The translations under genes were made by a program, and so were the position numbers. DNA of 64,000 nucleotides from Plantago ovata (taxonomy: Eukaryota > Streptophyta > Magnoliopsida > Lamiales > Plantaginaceae): NCBI GenBank assembly GCA_028274465.1, contig CM051457.1:100873982-100937981 (forward strand). Reading direction: 5' to 3'. The notes under the pieces are model-generated. The model saw only the letters and a program-made list of their open reading frames with translations, was not told the DNA's origin and searched no databases. Position 1 is the first letter of the stretch. The number at the start of each line of letters is the position of its first letter. Shown here piece by piece: positions 51,470-63,200 of this stretch.

Positions 51470-52520
51470 CTATACTATGTCCGATGTACCAGAGGGTTGA
51501 GCACTAGGTTGAGCAACACTATGGGCAACCCTTGTCTGTTTACCTCTCAAACAGTCACCACACACAATCTTACCAGATTGAGACAACTTAGGAACACCAT
51601 TGACAGCTTCCAGTTTCAAAAGTTTGTCCATGTTTCGATAGTTCACATGACCAAGCTTTTGATGCCAAAGAGTGGCTTCCTCTATCTTGACATGATTGCA
51701 CAACAAGTGTGTTCCAGTCGAATAGCAATTGTCACCTGATCTATGACCTGTCATAACACATTGGTTTGCAGCATTGTATACATCACATGTACTCTTGTCA
51801 AACTTAACACAATGGTTAGCATCACACAATTGACTAACGCTTATAAGATTACCCTTTAGTCCATCGACAAGATACACATCTCTAAGAGATGGAAAGCCTG
51901 GAATATCAAGTTCACCAATACCAAGAATTTTTCCTTTGGAGCCACCACCATAAGTGACTAAACCAGATTCCCTAGCAATAAAATTGGTTAGAAAATCTCG
52001 TGTTCCAGTCATATGACGAGAACAACCACTATCAAAGTACCATGTACCTGCAAGGTCAGAATCAACAACAGCTAGAACAACATTGCATGTAAGGGAGGGG
52101 TCTTGAGGATTATTAGTGGATGAACTAGATGATTCTGTAGAAGGGGGGTTGACTGGGGTTGGGGAAACTCTTCAGACAACTCCTCTTTATTATCCTGTTT
52201 CTTCTGAAAAGTTTTATGATAACGACGACAGTAAGGTTTGATATGACCTTCATTGGAACAAAAACTGCAGACATAAACTCTTTTCTTTTTAGAAGAAGTC
52301 TCACTAGTAACCTTATCCTCGGTTCCTTTACCCTTGGTTTTCGATGCCTTGGGCTTAGGTTCCTTAGACTCGGTCACTTGTGGTTTTACAAACTTAGGAC
52401 CTTCAGGAAAATATGAATCAGAAGTTCTTTCTTTCAAAGGATAACCTAGACCAGTGGTACCAACGTTACCAAGACCTAAACATGCATCTAGCTTATGAGA
52501 AGAATCAGTAAAGCTTGCAA
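51470..52520 (-). pseudogene. E7 zinc finger, protease and integrase zinc region; integrase core absent
   Basis: Visible on the minus strand: a second zinc motif CSFCSNEGHIKPYCRRYH (near 52270), protease WYFDSGCSRHMTG (near 52030) and the GAG-pre-integrase region WHQKLGHVNYRNMDKL ending CGDCLRGKQTRVAHS. The frame then reads straight into the RT linker through one TAG (51470-51472), with no integrase catalytic domain. The roughly 250-300 residues normally there are missing, so E7 carries an internal deletion. Confidence 0.85.
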
Positions 52521-52882
52521 GTATATGATGAATGCGTATTTTACACTTTCATTCGAGTCTTTTTCACCTAATTTAGCTATCCTCCATGTTAATTTAGCTA
52601 TATTTTAGTACATTTTTTTTAGAATAGTGTCACGTTTCCTTTTAGATTTTATTTTACAGGTTTTGGTTGAAATTCGGAGATTTACGGGCAATTATATTAA
52701 AGTCTACAAGGAATTGGTGTTCCAGAAGCATATTTGGAGTATCTGAAGGTTTCCGGATAGGATTTGGAGTCTAGGGGCCGAATCTGGAGGTTAGAAGGCT
52801 ACTAGAAGTCATAAACCGAGTCCGAAAAGGTGAAGAAATCCAAAACCGCGTCGAAAACGCGAAAATTTCACGTTTACACTGT

Positions 52883-52943
52883 GGGGCGAACCGCCCCGTG
52901 CCTCGGGCGAACCGCCCCAGAGGAATTCCGGGCCTATATATAG
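52883..52943 (+). promoter_or_regulatory. GC hairpins plus TATA box of gypsy LTR B
   Basis: GGGGCGAACCGCCCC (52883-52897) and GGGCGAACCGCCCC (52905-52918) are inverted-repeat units followed 16 bp later by CTATATATAG (52934-52943). LTR A (46081-46183) and LTR C (56542-56644) keep the arrangement with four units each. Confidence 0.6.
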
Positions 52944-53047
52944 TTGCGAGTTTTCTCTCCAAAAATCATATCTTTCCAAGCCTACTTTCTCACCTCTCTC
53001 TATAGTTTTAGGTAGGAACTTCCCGGGGCCTGTCCTGGGAGTTCCAT

Positions 53048-53845
53048 TGTAACGACCCGGCCCACTAACGGGCCGAGACCCAGCCCAACGGGCCGGCAAG
53101 GTTACTCATGGGCGCTCTCCGGGGTGATATGCTGGCCCCACAGACCAACACGGGTTCTAAACCGCGCACTTTTGTCCTCACTCGTGCGCGCACCGGAAAC
53201 TTCCCAGTGGGTCACCCATCCTAGAATTGCTCCAGAGCAAGCACGCTTAACTCTGAAGTTCTTATAGGTGGATTCCCGAAAAGAAAGGTGCACCTTGTTG
53301 GTATGAGTAGCGTTCTCAACCCTTTTAAGCCTCTGAAATCTTGGGGCGTTACAATCACCCCCTCTTAAATTGCGCAACGTCCTCGTTGCGCGTTGTCCCG
53401 AGACCAACCATCCGTGCAGGATTCTAGAGGTGGCCCCTACGGGCTCAAGAGGTGGCTCCCACCGCCCATACAGTGTAGCACTTTGCCCCGTATGGTACTT
53501 AGCTCCTGCAGTTCCGGATAGTCCCGCTCTGATACCACTTGTAACGACCCGGCCCACTAACGGGCCGAGACCCAGCCCAACGGGCCGGCAAGGTTACTCA
53601 TGGGCGCTCTCCGGGGTGATATGCTGGCCCCACAGACCAACACGGGTTCTAAACCGCGCACTTTTGTCCTCACTCGTGCGCGCACCGGAAACTTCCCAGT
53701 GGGTCACCCATCCTAGAATTGCTCCAGAGCAAGCACGCTTAACTCTGAAGTTCTTATAGGTGGATTCCCGAAAAGAAAGGTGCACCTTGTTGGTATGAGT
53801 AGCGTTCTCAACCCTTTTAAGCCTCTGAAATCTTGGGGCGTTACA
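53048..53845 (-). mobile_element. Cassandra-like TRIM 1, TSD tccat
   Basis: Two 306-bp LTRs (53048-53353 and 53540-53845) look identical by eye and flank a 186-bp internal region with no coding capacity. The PBS complement GCTCTGATACCA (53526-53537) sits beside the right LTR and the polypurine complement ATCACCCCCTCTT beside the left, so the element is in minus orientation. The target duplication tccat is at 53043-53047 and 53846-53850. Each LTR carries a 5S rRNA-like domain, the hallmark of Cassandra, a non-autonomous element mobilised by other retrotransposons. Confidence 0.93.
53180..53312 (-). other. 5S rRNA-like domain in Cassandra 1 left LTR
   Basis: Minus strand shows a box A-like AGTTAAGCGTGCTTG (53252-53238), an intermediate element GGATGGGTGACC (53221-53210) and a C-box-like CTGGGAAGT (53207-53199), in the order and spacing of the 5S gene's internal RNA polymerase III promoter. 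The 5' part (CATACCA...TGCACC) also matches the start of 5S rRNA. The same domain is repeated at 53672-53804. It is not a functional 5S gene; the central part diverges. Confidence 0.88.
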
Positions 53846-54604
53846 TCCATAGCTTAGGGGATACTTTTTCATAGCAGATTGGAGCGCGTAGGATCGCAAT
53901 CATCCGGAGATTGACAACCTGCAGTAACTTTGTATCTTACAACTTTTATCTACTTATTTTATATATTCTTTCAATATGTTTTCTTCTATGATTGATATTG
54001 ATTGCATGCACATTATGAGTAGCTAAATTTATCGTTGGTGGTAGTATGTGAATTCTTAGCGAGGGAAGATAATCATGCTAATGGCTATATCGCGCATTAT
54101 ACTCCGTGTCATTGCTTTATTTCGTTGATGAGTTGAACACCAAAATTCTCGTATGTTGTATTGATCATTATGCACACTAGGACACTTGTCGGCCAATCAG
54201 ACTTAATTATCTTCGTAGTGTTGAATGATTACGGAACACAATAGGACGTTAGTTGTTGACAGGTCAGACCCATATTATCTTCGTAGTGCACAATACTTAC
54301 AACAGGACCCAAGATTCATTCAAAGATCTCTATGCAAGACCGAGGAATTTATGCATGATTATCGACCCATTATGTTAAGAAGGACCATACTATCACCAAC
54401 CTCCATTATCTGCTTGAAAACCCCCTATTGCTTTTTATTTGCTGTTTTATATTCTCTTATTAAATAGATAAAGCTAGTTATAGTCCTGAGAGAACGATAC
54501 TCGAGTCATTCTACTACTACACTACGGTTTTCGTTGTAGTTGTGGATTGCCTTTGGCTAATACAAATTTATTTGACTGAACCCTGACAACGTTTCATCAG
54601 TATA

Positions 54605-55800
54605 CACTCAGATTTAGCGAGTTTCTCACTTACAGTGTGAAGGGAAACATCCCTTTTTGTGACAGCAACTTCAAGGCTAGTAATTACCTCCTTCATGCTG
54701 GAATTCTCCTTGGACAGTGCTTCGATTGCTTTCTTTTGCTGGCTGCAAATAGCTAAGAGCTTATCATACATGTTATGAATCTCAGCCATAGCTTCTTCTT
54801 CCGAGATTTCATCTTCTTCATCATCGACATCCTCTTCCCCTGCATCAAAACTAACAGAACTGTGTAGACATAAAATATCATATGAGTTATCAGATACCTG
54901 AGAGGGTGTTGAGGCCGGGATTGTGTCAACCTATGGTGCAACCTCTTCAAGCGACTCACAGAGTACAACTCTCAGTGCTATAAACATTAGCTTCTTGTTC
55001 TGCTTCTTCAGGTTCTGCATCTTCTCTTTCATCATCTGAGTCAGTCGTAACCCAGTTCACCTTCAAACCCCTTTGTCTCCTAAAATTAGGGCATTCATTC
55101 TTATAGTGACCCCGTCCTTTATACTCTCTACATTGGATAGAATCACGGTCTCTAGAGTTCGAGTTGGAAGATGTGGAGAAGTCCTTTTTGTGGGAAGAGC
55201 TGGTGTAACTACCTTTGGAAGGGTATTTGGATGTGGAGCTTTCGGACTTGTAGTTGGGTTTGGCATTGTTATACTTGGACAATTTCTTAAGCAAAGCATG
55301 AGACTTTTGGATGATATAGGCTTTGGAATGTTGAGGGTCAAAATCATTGATATCTATCTCCTTATCACTAGCAATGTCAAAAACTTTAAAAACGTTGGAT
55401 TTTCTACCATAGTTTTCTTCCTGAGATTGGAGACGAAGTTCATAATTTTTCATGATGTTCATTAGGGTGTCTAAGCTCATCGTTGCCAAATTACGATTTT
55501 CTTCAATAGCAGATACCTTGATATTAAACCTAGGAGGTAGAGATCTAACGACTTTATTTACTAGGACTTTGCTAGCCATGGGTTCACCAAGGTTATGAGA
55601 TTCATTAGCAATATCCAAAATTTTAGTGAAATAAGTACCTATATCTTCATCTTCCTCCATTTGCAATAGTTCAAACCTGCTTTGCAAAAGGCTAACCCTG
55701 GTTGCCTTCACAGCCGTGTCACCCTCACAATGGCTTTGAAGAGTCTCCCAGGCTGATTGAGCATTAGCACAATTCTGCACAAGTTTAAACATATGCACAT
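54605..55800 (-). pseudogene. E7 gag, truncated at 5' end
   Basis: Minus frame 55800-54956 carries a gag core (SAWETLQSHCEG, LLQSRFELLQMEEDEDI) and zinc knuckle CREYKGRGHYKNECP. After a TGA and frame change, an acidic stretch and a coiled-coil segment (KLLAICSQQKKAIEALSKEN, 54789-54605) run up to solo LTR B. Long gag with a C-terminal coiled coil fits Sireviruses. The N-terminus is removed by gypsy LTR C at 55801, and the PBS and 5' LTR are absent. Confidence 0.85.
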
Positions 55801-56999
55801 TGATGATACGTTGGATTGTCGGGTTCCAAGTAATCAAATAAATTTGTATTTAGCCAAAGGCAATTCACAACTACAACGAAAACCGTAGTGTAGCAGTAGA
55901 ATAACCTCGAGTGTCGATCTCTAAGGACTATAACTAGCTTTATCTAATCTAACTTAAGAATATAAAACAGCAGACGACTTAGCAAAGGTTTTTCTTAACA
56001 GATAATGGAGATTGGTGATAGTATGGTCATTCAAAGCATAGCAGGTTAATAATCATGCATAAATTCCTCGGTCTTGCATAGAGATCTTTGATCAATGAAT
56101 TGTCCAGTTTTGTTCCGTAATTATTCAACACTACGAAGATATAGATTTAGATAGATCAAAGAAATAAAGCAATAACTCAGAGTATAATGCGCGATATAGC
56201 CATTAGCATAATTATTAACCCTTCGCTAAGAAATCACATACTATCACCAACGAGAAGTTTAGATACTCATAGTTGTCATGCAATCAACAAAAATCATATC
56301 ACGAATAAATGAAAACATGATGAAAGATATATAAATATAAATAGAAAAACTGTAAGATACAATGTTACCGAAGGTTGTCAATCTCCGAAGAATCGCGATC
56401 TTACAAGCTCCAAACTGCTAAGAAAAAGTATCTCCTAAGCTAAGAACCCCAGAACAGGCTCTGGAGAATTCCTACCTAAAACTACAGAGAAAGGTGAGAG
56501 AAAAGGTCTGGAAAAGTATGAAAAACGGAGAAAACTGAGCAACTATATATAGGCATTCGAATTGTGTGGGGCGAAGGGCCCCACACACCGGGCGATTCGC
56601 CTGGTGTGGGGCGATTCGCCCCACGTCCCGGGCGACTCGCCCGGGAGTGTTTTTCGGCCAGATATGCGTTTTCGACGCGTTTTTGGATTTCTTCCCCTTT
56701 TCGGACTCGGTTTTTGCCTTCTAGTGACCTTTTAGCCTTCAGACTCGACCCCTAGACTTCAAATCCTATCCGGAATCTTTCAGATACTCCAATTAGGCTT
56801 CTGGAACACCAATTCCTTGTCTACTTTAATATAATTTCCCGGAAAACCTCGTTTTTCAACCAAAACCTGTAAAATACAAACTAAAGGGAAACATGACACT
56901 ATTCTAATAAAATGCAATAAAATATAGCTAAATTAACATAGAAGATAGCTAAAATAGGTGAAAAAGACTCAAATGAAAGTGTGAAATACACATTCATCA
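55801..56999 (-). repeat. Gypsy LTR C (3' LTR, minus, 1199 bp)
   Basis: It runs from TGATGATACG to TTCATCA, followed by AACTCCCCAAACC (polypurine complement). It is homologous to LTR A in the same orientation. TATA box is at 56542-56551 and four GC hairpins at 56563-56644. Confidence 0.85.
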
Positions 57000-57488
57000 A
57001 ACTCCCCAAACCGAACCTTTGCTTGTCCTCAGGCAACTAAGCTAGACTCTAATGCAAAAAACAATGCAACACAAAAAATGGAGTCTCATGCCAAATGAAA
57101 TGAACTAATCTATTGAATCTATCAAAAAACATATGAACAAAAACCATACAAATCATAACATGAATATAGGTTGAAGAATGCCTCGATTGACGCATACACA
57201 TTCACATAAGCACTTATGTCAAGACAAGATAGTCTCTCGTAACATTCTCTACCTGGACCTAGTCAGTGACGACGTAATGAAACATGTTAGAATACGAATG
57301 GTTGTCCCGTGCCTATGAAACTGAGGACTTACTACTGTTCACCAAGTTAAGACTTTTCCTCAAAGAGGTCGAACCAATACTGGCTCTCATCAAATGAAGG
57401 AGGGTTCCCTAAAAAGATAACACTCCCCTATTCTACCCATCTCTCAGGCAAAGCCTTAAGCTATTCACCACTTCCTGAATGGCAGGAC
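57000..57488 (-). other. Gypsy C internal non-coding sequence
   Basis: Non-coding sequence upstream of the 3' LTR of gypsy C, starting with the polypurine tract. No reading frame of the element is visible before the E8 LTR cuts in at 57489. Confidence 0.6.
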
Positions 57489-60238
57489 TGTTAGTAAAAG
57501 TGAGAAAATTTGCCTCTAAGGCTAAGCAGCGGAAGTTTAAAAATTTTAATCTCACTAAAACTGATATGACTATACTGTTTATTAAACTGGAAGAAATCAC
57601 TTACGTGTCCTCCAGTAGATAAGCAAATTGACCGGGTAGCTGTTCCTCAATCTCCAGACAAAGCCTTGCAATCTCCTCGTCCGGCTGGTTGATTTCTTCT
57701 TCGTCAGAGATGAAATCTTCGTCAACAAAATCTCCAAGATGGCTCATCAACAGGTTGATTAATTCCTTCGACCTTGGTATCCACGGGCAATGTTTCCACA
57801 AGAACGCTAGGAGGTTCTTCTGTGTTTTTGAGCTACTGAGAAAAATTATTCTTTCTGACTATCAGAGAAGAATATTTTACGTGTTGTTGGAATAGAATAA
57901 TCGACTAACTTTCTTTCTTTCTGATTTAGTCAGTTTGTTAGTTCAGAAAATCACGTAAGATTTTACCAAGTAAATCTTACTGACTAAAAGACTTCAAAAG
58001 TTATCAACTGACTAACAAACAGATAAGCCTTTTAATTATCTCAATCAAAAGATAAATTAAATCAAAGATTGAAAGAAGAAAAGAAAAGAAATTAAAAAAA
58101 AAAAAAAGAAAAATCAATTCACGTTGACAGCAACGTGAATTGGTTGATGTTGGGCCGCTTGGCCCAGCCCCACATATGCTGGGCCAAGTCGGCCCAGCCC
58201 AATTATCTTTTTTTTTTTTAATTCATTTCCTTTTCATTGGGCTATTGATTTCAAATTCCGTCCAAATGCACAAGTCTTCAATTAATTAATTAAATTCAAT
58301 TCAATTCAATTAATTATATTTCTAAAATATATTTCATATATATAATGAATTAATATTAATCTAATTAATAATAATTCCATTATATTTATATATAGTAATT
58401 CAACATTAATCTAATTAATATTTAATCCTATATACATAGCTCGTTTGTAGAAACACCACCTTGAAGTGTGACCCATAGGGCCTTGCATATTAAGCAACAA
58501 TCTAATTAAGGTCATAATAAATTCCTAGACAATTTATCAGACAATATTAATATGCAAGGAACGTTTGTGAGGAAAACAAACCACCTGTGGCGTAAGGTAC
58601 TTTGATGATACGGTCACTTCATTCACGAATACTCGAATGAGTCTAGAATATGGTTATGTGTCTATTCTAATAACTTCATTCATTGTCTCTCAATCTTATT
58701 AATCGATCTATGAATTATGTCCAAACACCATTTTGACATATTCACATACGGTGGCCACCGGTTTTGTAACGACCCGGCCCACTAACGGGCCGAGACCCAG
58801 CCCAACGGGCCGGCAAGGTTACTCATGGGCGCTCTCCGGGGTGATATGCTGGCCCCACAGACCAACACGGGTTCTAATCCGCGCACTTTGTCCTCACTCG
58901 TGCGCGCACCGGGAACTTCCCAGTGGGTCACCCATCCTAGAATTGCTCCAGAGCAAGCACGCTTAACTCCGAAGTTCTTCTAGGTGAATTCCCGAAAAGA
59001 AAGGTGCACCTTGTTGGTATGAGTAGCATTCTCAACCCTTTTAAGCCTCTGAAATCTGGGGTGTTACAATCACCCCCTCTTAAATTGCGCAACGTCCTCG
59101 TTGCGCGCTGTCCCGAGACCAACCATCCGTGCAGGATTCTAGAGGTGGCCCCTCCAGGCTCAAGAGGTGGCTCCCACCGTCGATACGGTGTAGCACTTTG
59201 CCCCGGATGGCACTTAGTTCCTGTTCCGGATAGTCCCGCTCTGATACCACTTGTAACGACCCGGCCCACTAACGGGCCGAGACCCAGCCCAACGGGCCGG
59301 CAAGGTTACTCATGGGCGCTCTCCGGGGTGATATGCTGGCCCCACAGATCAACACGGGTTCTAATCCGCACACTTTGTCCTCACTCGTGCGCGCACCGGG
59401 AACTTCCCAGTGGGTCACCCATCCTAGAATTGCTCCAGAGCAAGCACGCTTAACTCCGAAGTTCTTCTAGGTGAATTCCCGAAAAGAAAGGTGCACCTTG
59501 TTGGTATGAGTAGCATTCTCAACCCTTTTAAGCCTCTGAAATCTGGGGTGTTACAGGTTTTGTGATCGCACTAAATATGAGAAGTGAGTATTCTCTCCTT
59601 GTATCTATTACGGAGGAATGAATCCTATCTTGGCCCAATCACTCACACCATATGTTTCCTAATGTACCCAACGCATGCCGTATCTACCCTACTTTAAGAG
59701 TGCAAGCGTTGCGCATGGTCAAAGTACATTATTCCACATATGATGTAGTATTGGCCTCAAGTCTAAGGACTACTAGCATCACCCTACACACCGATACTAC
59801 CATAGACACTTAAATAGCTTTACCAAATGGTTTCTCGGTTGGGTATGCCAACACTCTCCAAAGTGTCCATATGTTCATCATGAATAACCAAGTTCATTCG
59901 TAGCAGTGAGACCTACTACATCCTTGAAGGATCTAATGCAACATATGCTAGCTTCAATCGCATCATTGATATCCCGTATCTCAATGACCTTCAGCTAGTG
60001 GCTTATTTTAGGACTTAATTATTGACACACAAGCTCCCACTAACTTGGTGATTACCTTAAGTCCTTGGGAACATTTTATCGAATAATTCAAACAACCAAA
60101 TAATGTATTCATAAAATGTAATGCCAATTGTATTTAATAATGTATAGATAAATGAACATAAATAAATAACAATAACTGAATGTGATCAAGTACATATCGT
60201 CCCTATCCTAGGTTGTCTCTAGGACATATATACTTTCA
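57489..60238 (-). repeat. E8 copia 3' LTR, carrying Cassandra 2
   Basis: It begins TGTTAGTAAAAG and ends TACTTTCA, next to the polypurine complement atctcccacttgg. Without Cassandra 2 and its target duplication it is about 1954 bp. It shares landmarks with the E1-E6 LTRs (AGCAGCGGAA near the start, GTGACCCATAGGG, CCGTGGATACCAAGGT in minus sense) but is otherwise divergent. It contains a 66-codon acidic frame at 57801-57601 (minus) in the position of the exon-like segment of the other LTRs. Confidence 0.88.
58765..59555 (-). mobile_element. Cassandra-like TRIM 2, TSD ggttt
   Basis: LTRs of 304 bp (58765-59068 and 59252-59555) flank a 183-bp internal region with PBS complement GCTCTGATACCA (59238-59249). 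The target duplication ggttt is at 58760-58764 and 59556-59560. The 5S-like domains are at about 58898-59028 and 59385-59515 (minus), and here the segment before box A reads AACTTCGGAG on the minus strand. The two LTRs differ by only about two bases. It is close kin to Cassandra 1 but clearly a separate insertion. Confidence 0.93.
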
Positions 60239-60251
60239 ATCTCCCACTTGG

Positions 60252-63200
60252 CTAGAGCCAATCACCTACGTGTCTAACACCTATGTTGTTGAAATGTCTA
60301 ACATGTTTGTCAATGTTCAACACTTTGGTGAAAGGATCTGCCACATTTTCCTCAGTGGAAACTCGTTCTATAGATACTTCTCCTCTAGCTATCATCTCTC
60401 TAATTAGATGATACTTCCTAGGTACATGCTTATTCTTGTTAGTGGATCTTGGTTCCTTTGCTTGTGCAACAGCGCCTTCGTTGTCGTAGTAGACCGTTAT
60501 AGGACTACTATTAGGAACTACCCCTAGTTCCTTTAGGAATTCTGAAATCCAGACAGCCTCCTTTGAGGCTTCTGCAGCAGCAATGTACTCGGATTCGGTC
60601 GTAGAATCAGCCAAGGTGGATTGCTTTGAACTCTTCCAAGTGACGGCTCCACCATTGAGTGTAAAGACATACCCAGTTTGTGATTTGTAGTCGTCTGGGT
60701 CCGATTGGAAACCAGCATCGACATAACCACTCATTCGCAACTCTTGTTGTCCACCATATACCAGAAAGGAATCTTTAGTTCTTCTAAGATACTTAAGGAT
60801 TGCTTTCACAGCTGTCCAGTGTTTCATACCTGGATTCTGTTGGTGTCGACAAGTACAGCTAAGCGCATATGCCACATCTGGCCTTGTACAATTCATGGCA
60901 TACATGATAGATCCAATAGCTGATGCATATGGGATTCTTTTCATGTGTTCGATTTCCTCATCTGTAGAAGGACTATCCTTCGTAGTGAGAGCAACGCCAT
61001 GTCTAGCTGGTAAGAAACCTTTATTGGATCCATCCATATTAAAGCGTTTCACTATTTTGTCGACATATGTGGACTGTGACAACCCTAACAATCTTCGGGA
61101 TCTATCCCTATGGGTTTTGATTCCAAGAATGTAACAGGCTTCACCTAAGTCTTTCATCGAGAAAGTCTTAGATAACCACTCCTTTGTGGATCGTAACATT
61201 TGGACATTGTTTCCCATGATTAATATGTCATCAACATATATAACCATGAAAACAATTCCAGCATCGCTGCGTTTAACATAAACGCATGGATCTTCCGCAC
61301 ATCTGATGTAGTCAAACGATTTGACTGCCTCATCAAAGCGAATATTCCAACTCCTTGAGGCTTGCTTTAGTCCATAAATGGATCTCTTTAGCTTGCAAAC
61401 TAATTTGGGATTTGACATAGATGTAAAACCTTCAGGTTGTATCATATACACCTCTTCCTCGAGATTTCCGTTAAGGAAAGCAGTTTTCACATCCATTTGC
61501 CAAATCTCATAATCATAGTATGCTGCTATAGCAAGTAAAATTCGAATAGACTTAAGCTTGGCTACTGGTGAAAAGGTTTCGTCATAATCGATACCATATC
61601 GTTGACTATAACCTTTCGCCACCAGCCTAGCCTTGTATGTCTGTATGTTGCCATCAGCATCTGTTTTCCTCTTGAAAACCCATTTGCAACCGATAGGTCT
61701 AACCCCTTCTGGTGCATCAACCAAGTCCCATACTTGATTCTCATACATTGAGTCTATTTCGGATTTCATGGCTTCTTGCCACCTTCTTGAATCAATGTCC
61801 AACATTGCTTCTTTGTAAGTCTTAGGGTCATCTTTGTGAGATAAGTCAACTTCAAACTTGTCATCCTCCAAGAGTAAACTTATCTTCTTGGAAGCTCTCA
61901 CTTCTAACCTTTTAGACCGACGGAGTGCGGGTTTGTTTGGTTGTACTGGTTGTATATTCTGATTGTGAGATGGTTCAACTTGTTCAATCTGTTGAACAGT
62001 TGAAGGCGGGTCAGATGCAACAGTTGCACGTGGTTCAGGTGCAACGGTTGCAACTGTATCCTGGGGAGTTGGTTCCAACATGACCTGTTGAACCGTTCCA
62101 GTCGGTTCAGTCAATGTCGGCTTGGTAGGGGCATTTTGGGAATTAGTCAAATTTCCTAAAATGCTCCCACTGGCTGGCAGATATCTTCCCAGAGATGTGC
62201 TCGAGCCATAAGATCCTCCTTGAGCTCCCACTGAATCATTGTCATAACTATTTGACAATTCATTAACCTCAATGTTATTTTCTTATTCTTGGATTTCCTC
62301 GAGTTCTATCTCATTTCTACTATGTTGCTTGAAGACATAATCATCTTCCAGAAAGGAAGCCTGTCTGGAAACAATGATGTTATGTTCCTCAGGCAGATAG
62401 AAGTAATAACCCTTGGTTTCCTTAGGATATCCAATAAAATAACATTTCTCACTTTTGGGTTCCAGTTTCCCTGCGAGCATTATTTTCACATATGCTGGAC
62501 AACCCCAGACATGCATATGTGAAAGACTTGGCTTCTTGCCATACCATAACTCATATGGTGTTTTCTCGACTGATTTGGATGGAACCCTATTCAGAATATA
62601 GATTGAGTCTAGTAACGCGTATCCCCATAAGAAGATTAGAAGAGTTGTGAAATTCATCATGGATCTTACCATGTCTAACAAAGTTCGATTTCTCCTCTCA
62701 GAAACACCATTCATTTGTGGTGTTCCTGGTGGAGTCCATTGTGATTGAATTCCATTAAGCTTTAAGTAATCCAATAATTCCTTACTTAAGTATTCTCCTC
62801 CTCGATCTGATCGAAGAGTCTTAATACTTCTTTCAAGTTGTTTCTCTACTTCAACCTTATATTCTTTGAATTTCTCAAAAGCTTCAGATTTGTGTTTCAT
62901 AAGATACACATAGCCAAATCTAGAGAAATCATCGGTAAAGGTTATGAAGTAAGAATACCCACCCCTAGCTTGAGTTTTAAAGGGTCCACACACATCAGAG
63001 TGAACTAACTCAAGTACTTGTTTAGCACGAGTACCTTTTCCGGAAAAGGTTTCTTAATCATTTTTCCTTTAAGACATGATTCACAATTCCCATATGATTC
63101 AAAATCAAATGGTGCTAAATAGTCTAACTTTCTTAACCTTGCAATTCTTGTCTCGTTAATGTGACCAAGTCTACAATGCCACAAGTAAGTGATATTTCTT

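Larger units (their letters stand above)
52526..54599 (+). repeat. Gypsy solo LTR B, TSD gtata, with nested Cassandra
   Basis: It runs from TGATGAATG to TTCATCA with the 5-bp target duplication gtata at 52521-52525 and 54600-54604, inside E7 gag-pol. It is inverted relative to LTRs A and C. Removing Cassandra 1 plus its target duplication (about 803 bp) leaves roughly 1.27 kb, close to A and C. TATA box CTATATATAG is at 52934-52943, with two GC hairpins at 52883-52918. No internal region is present, so it is a true solo LTR. Confidence 0.92.

Noticed and set aside
53180..53312. A genuine 5S rRNA gene
   Set aside because: Promoter boxes are present, but the domain lies inside identical terminal repeats with PBS, PPT and target duplication, and its centre diverges from 5S. 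It is the Cassandra 5S-like domain.
53102..53557. Conserved 110-151 codon proteins in the Cassandra elements
   Set aside because: The frames run through LTR, PPT and PBS and exist only because the two insertions are near copies. TRIM elements are non-coding.
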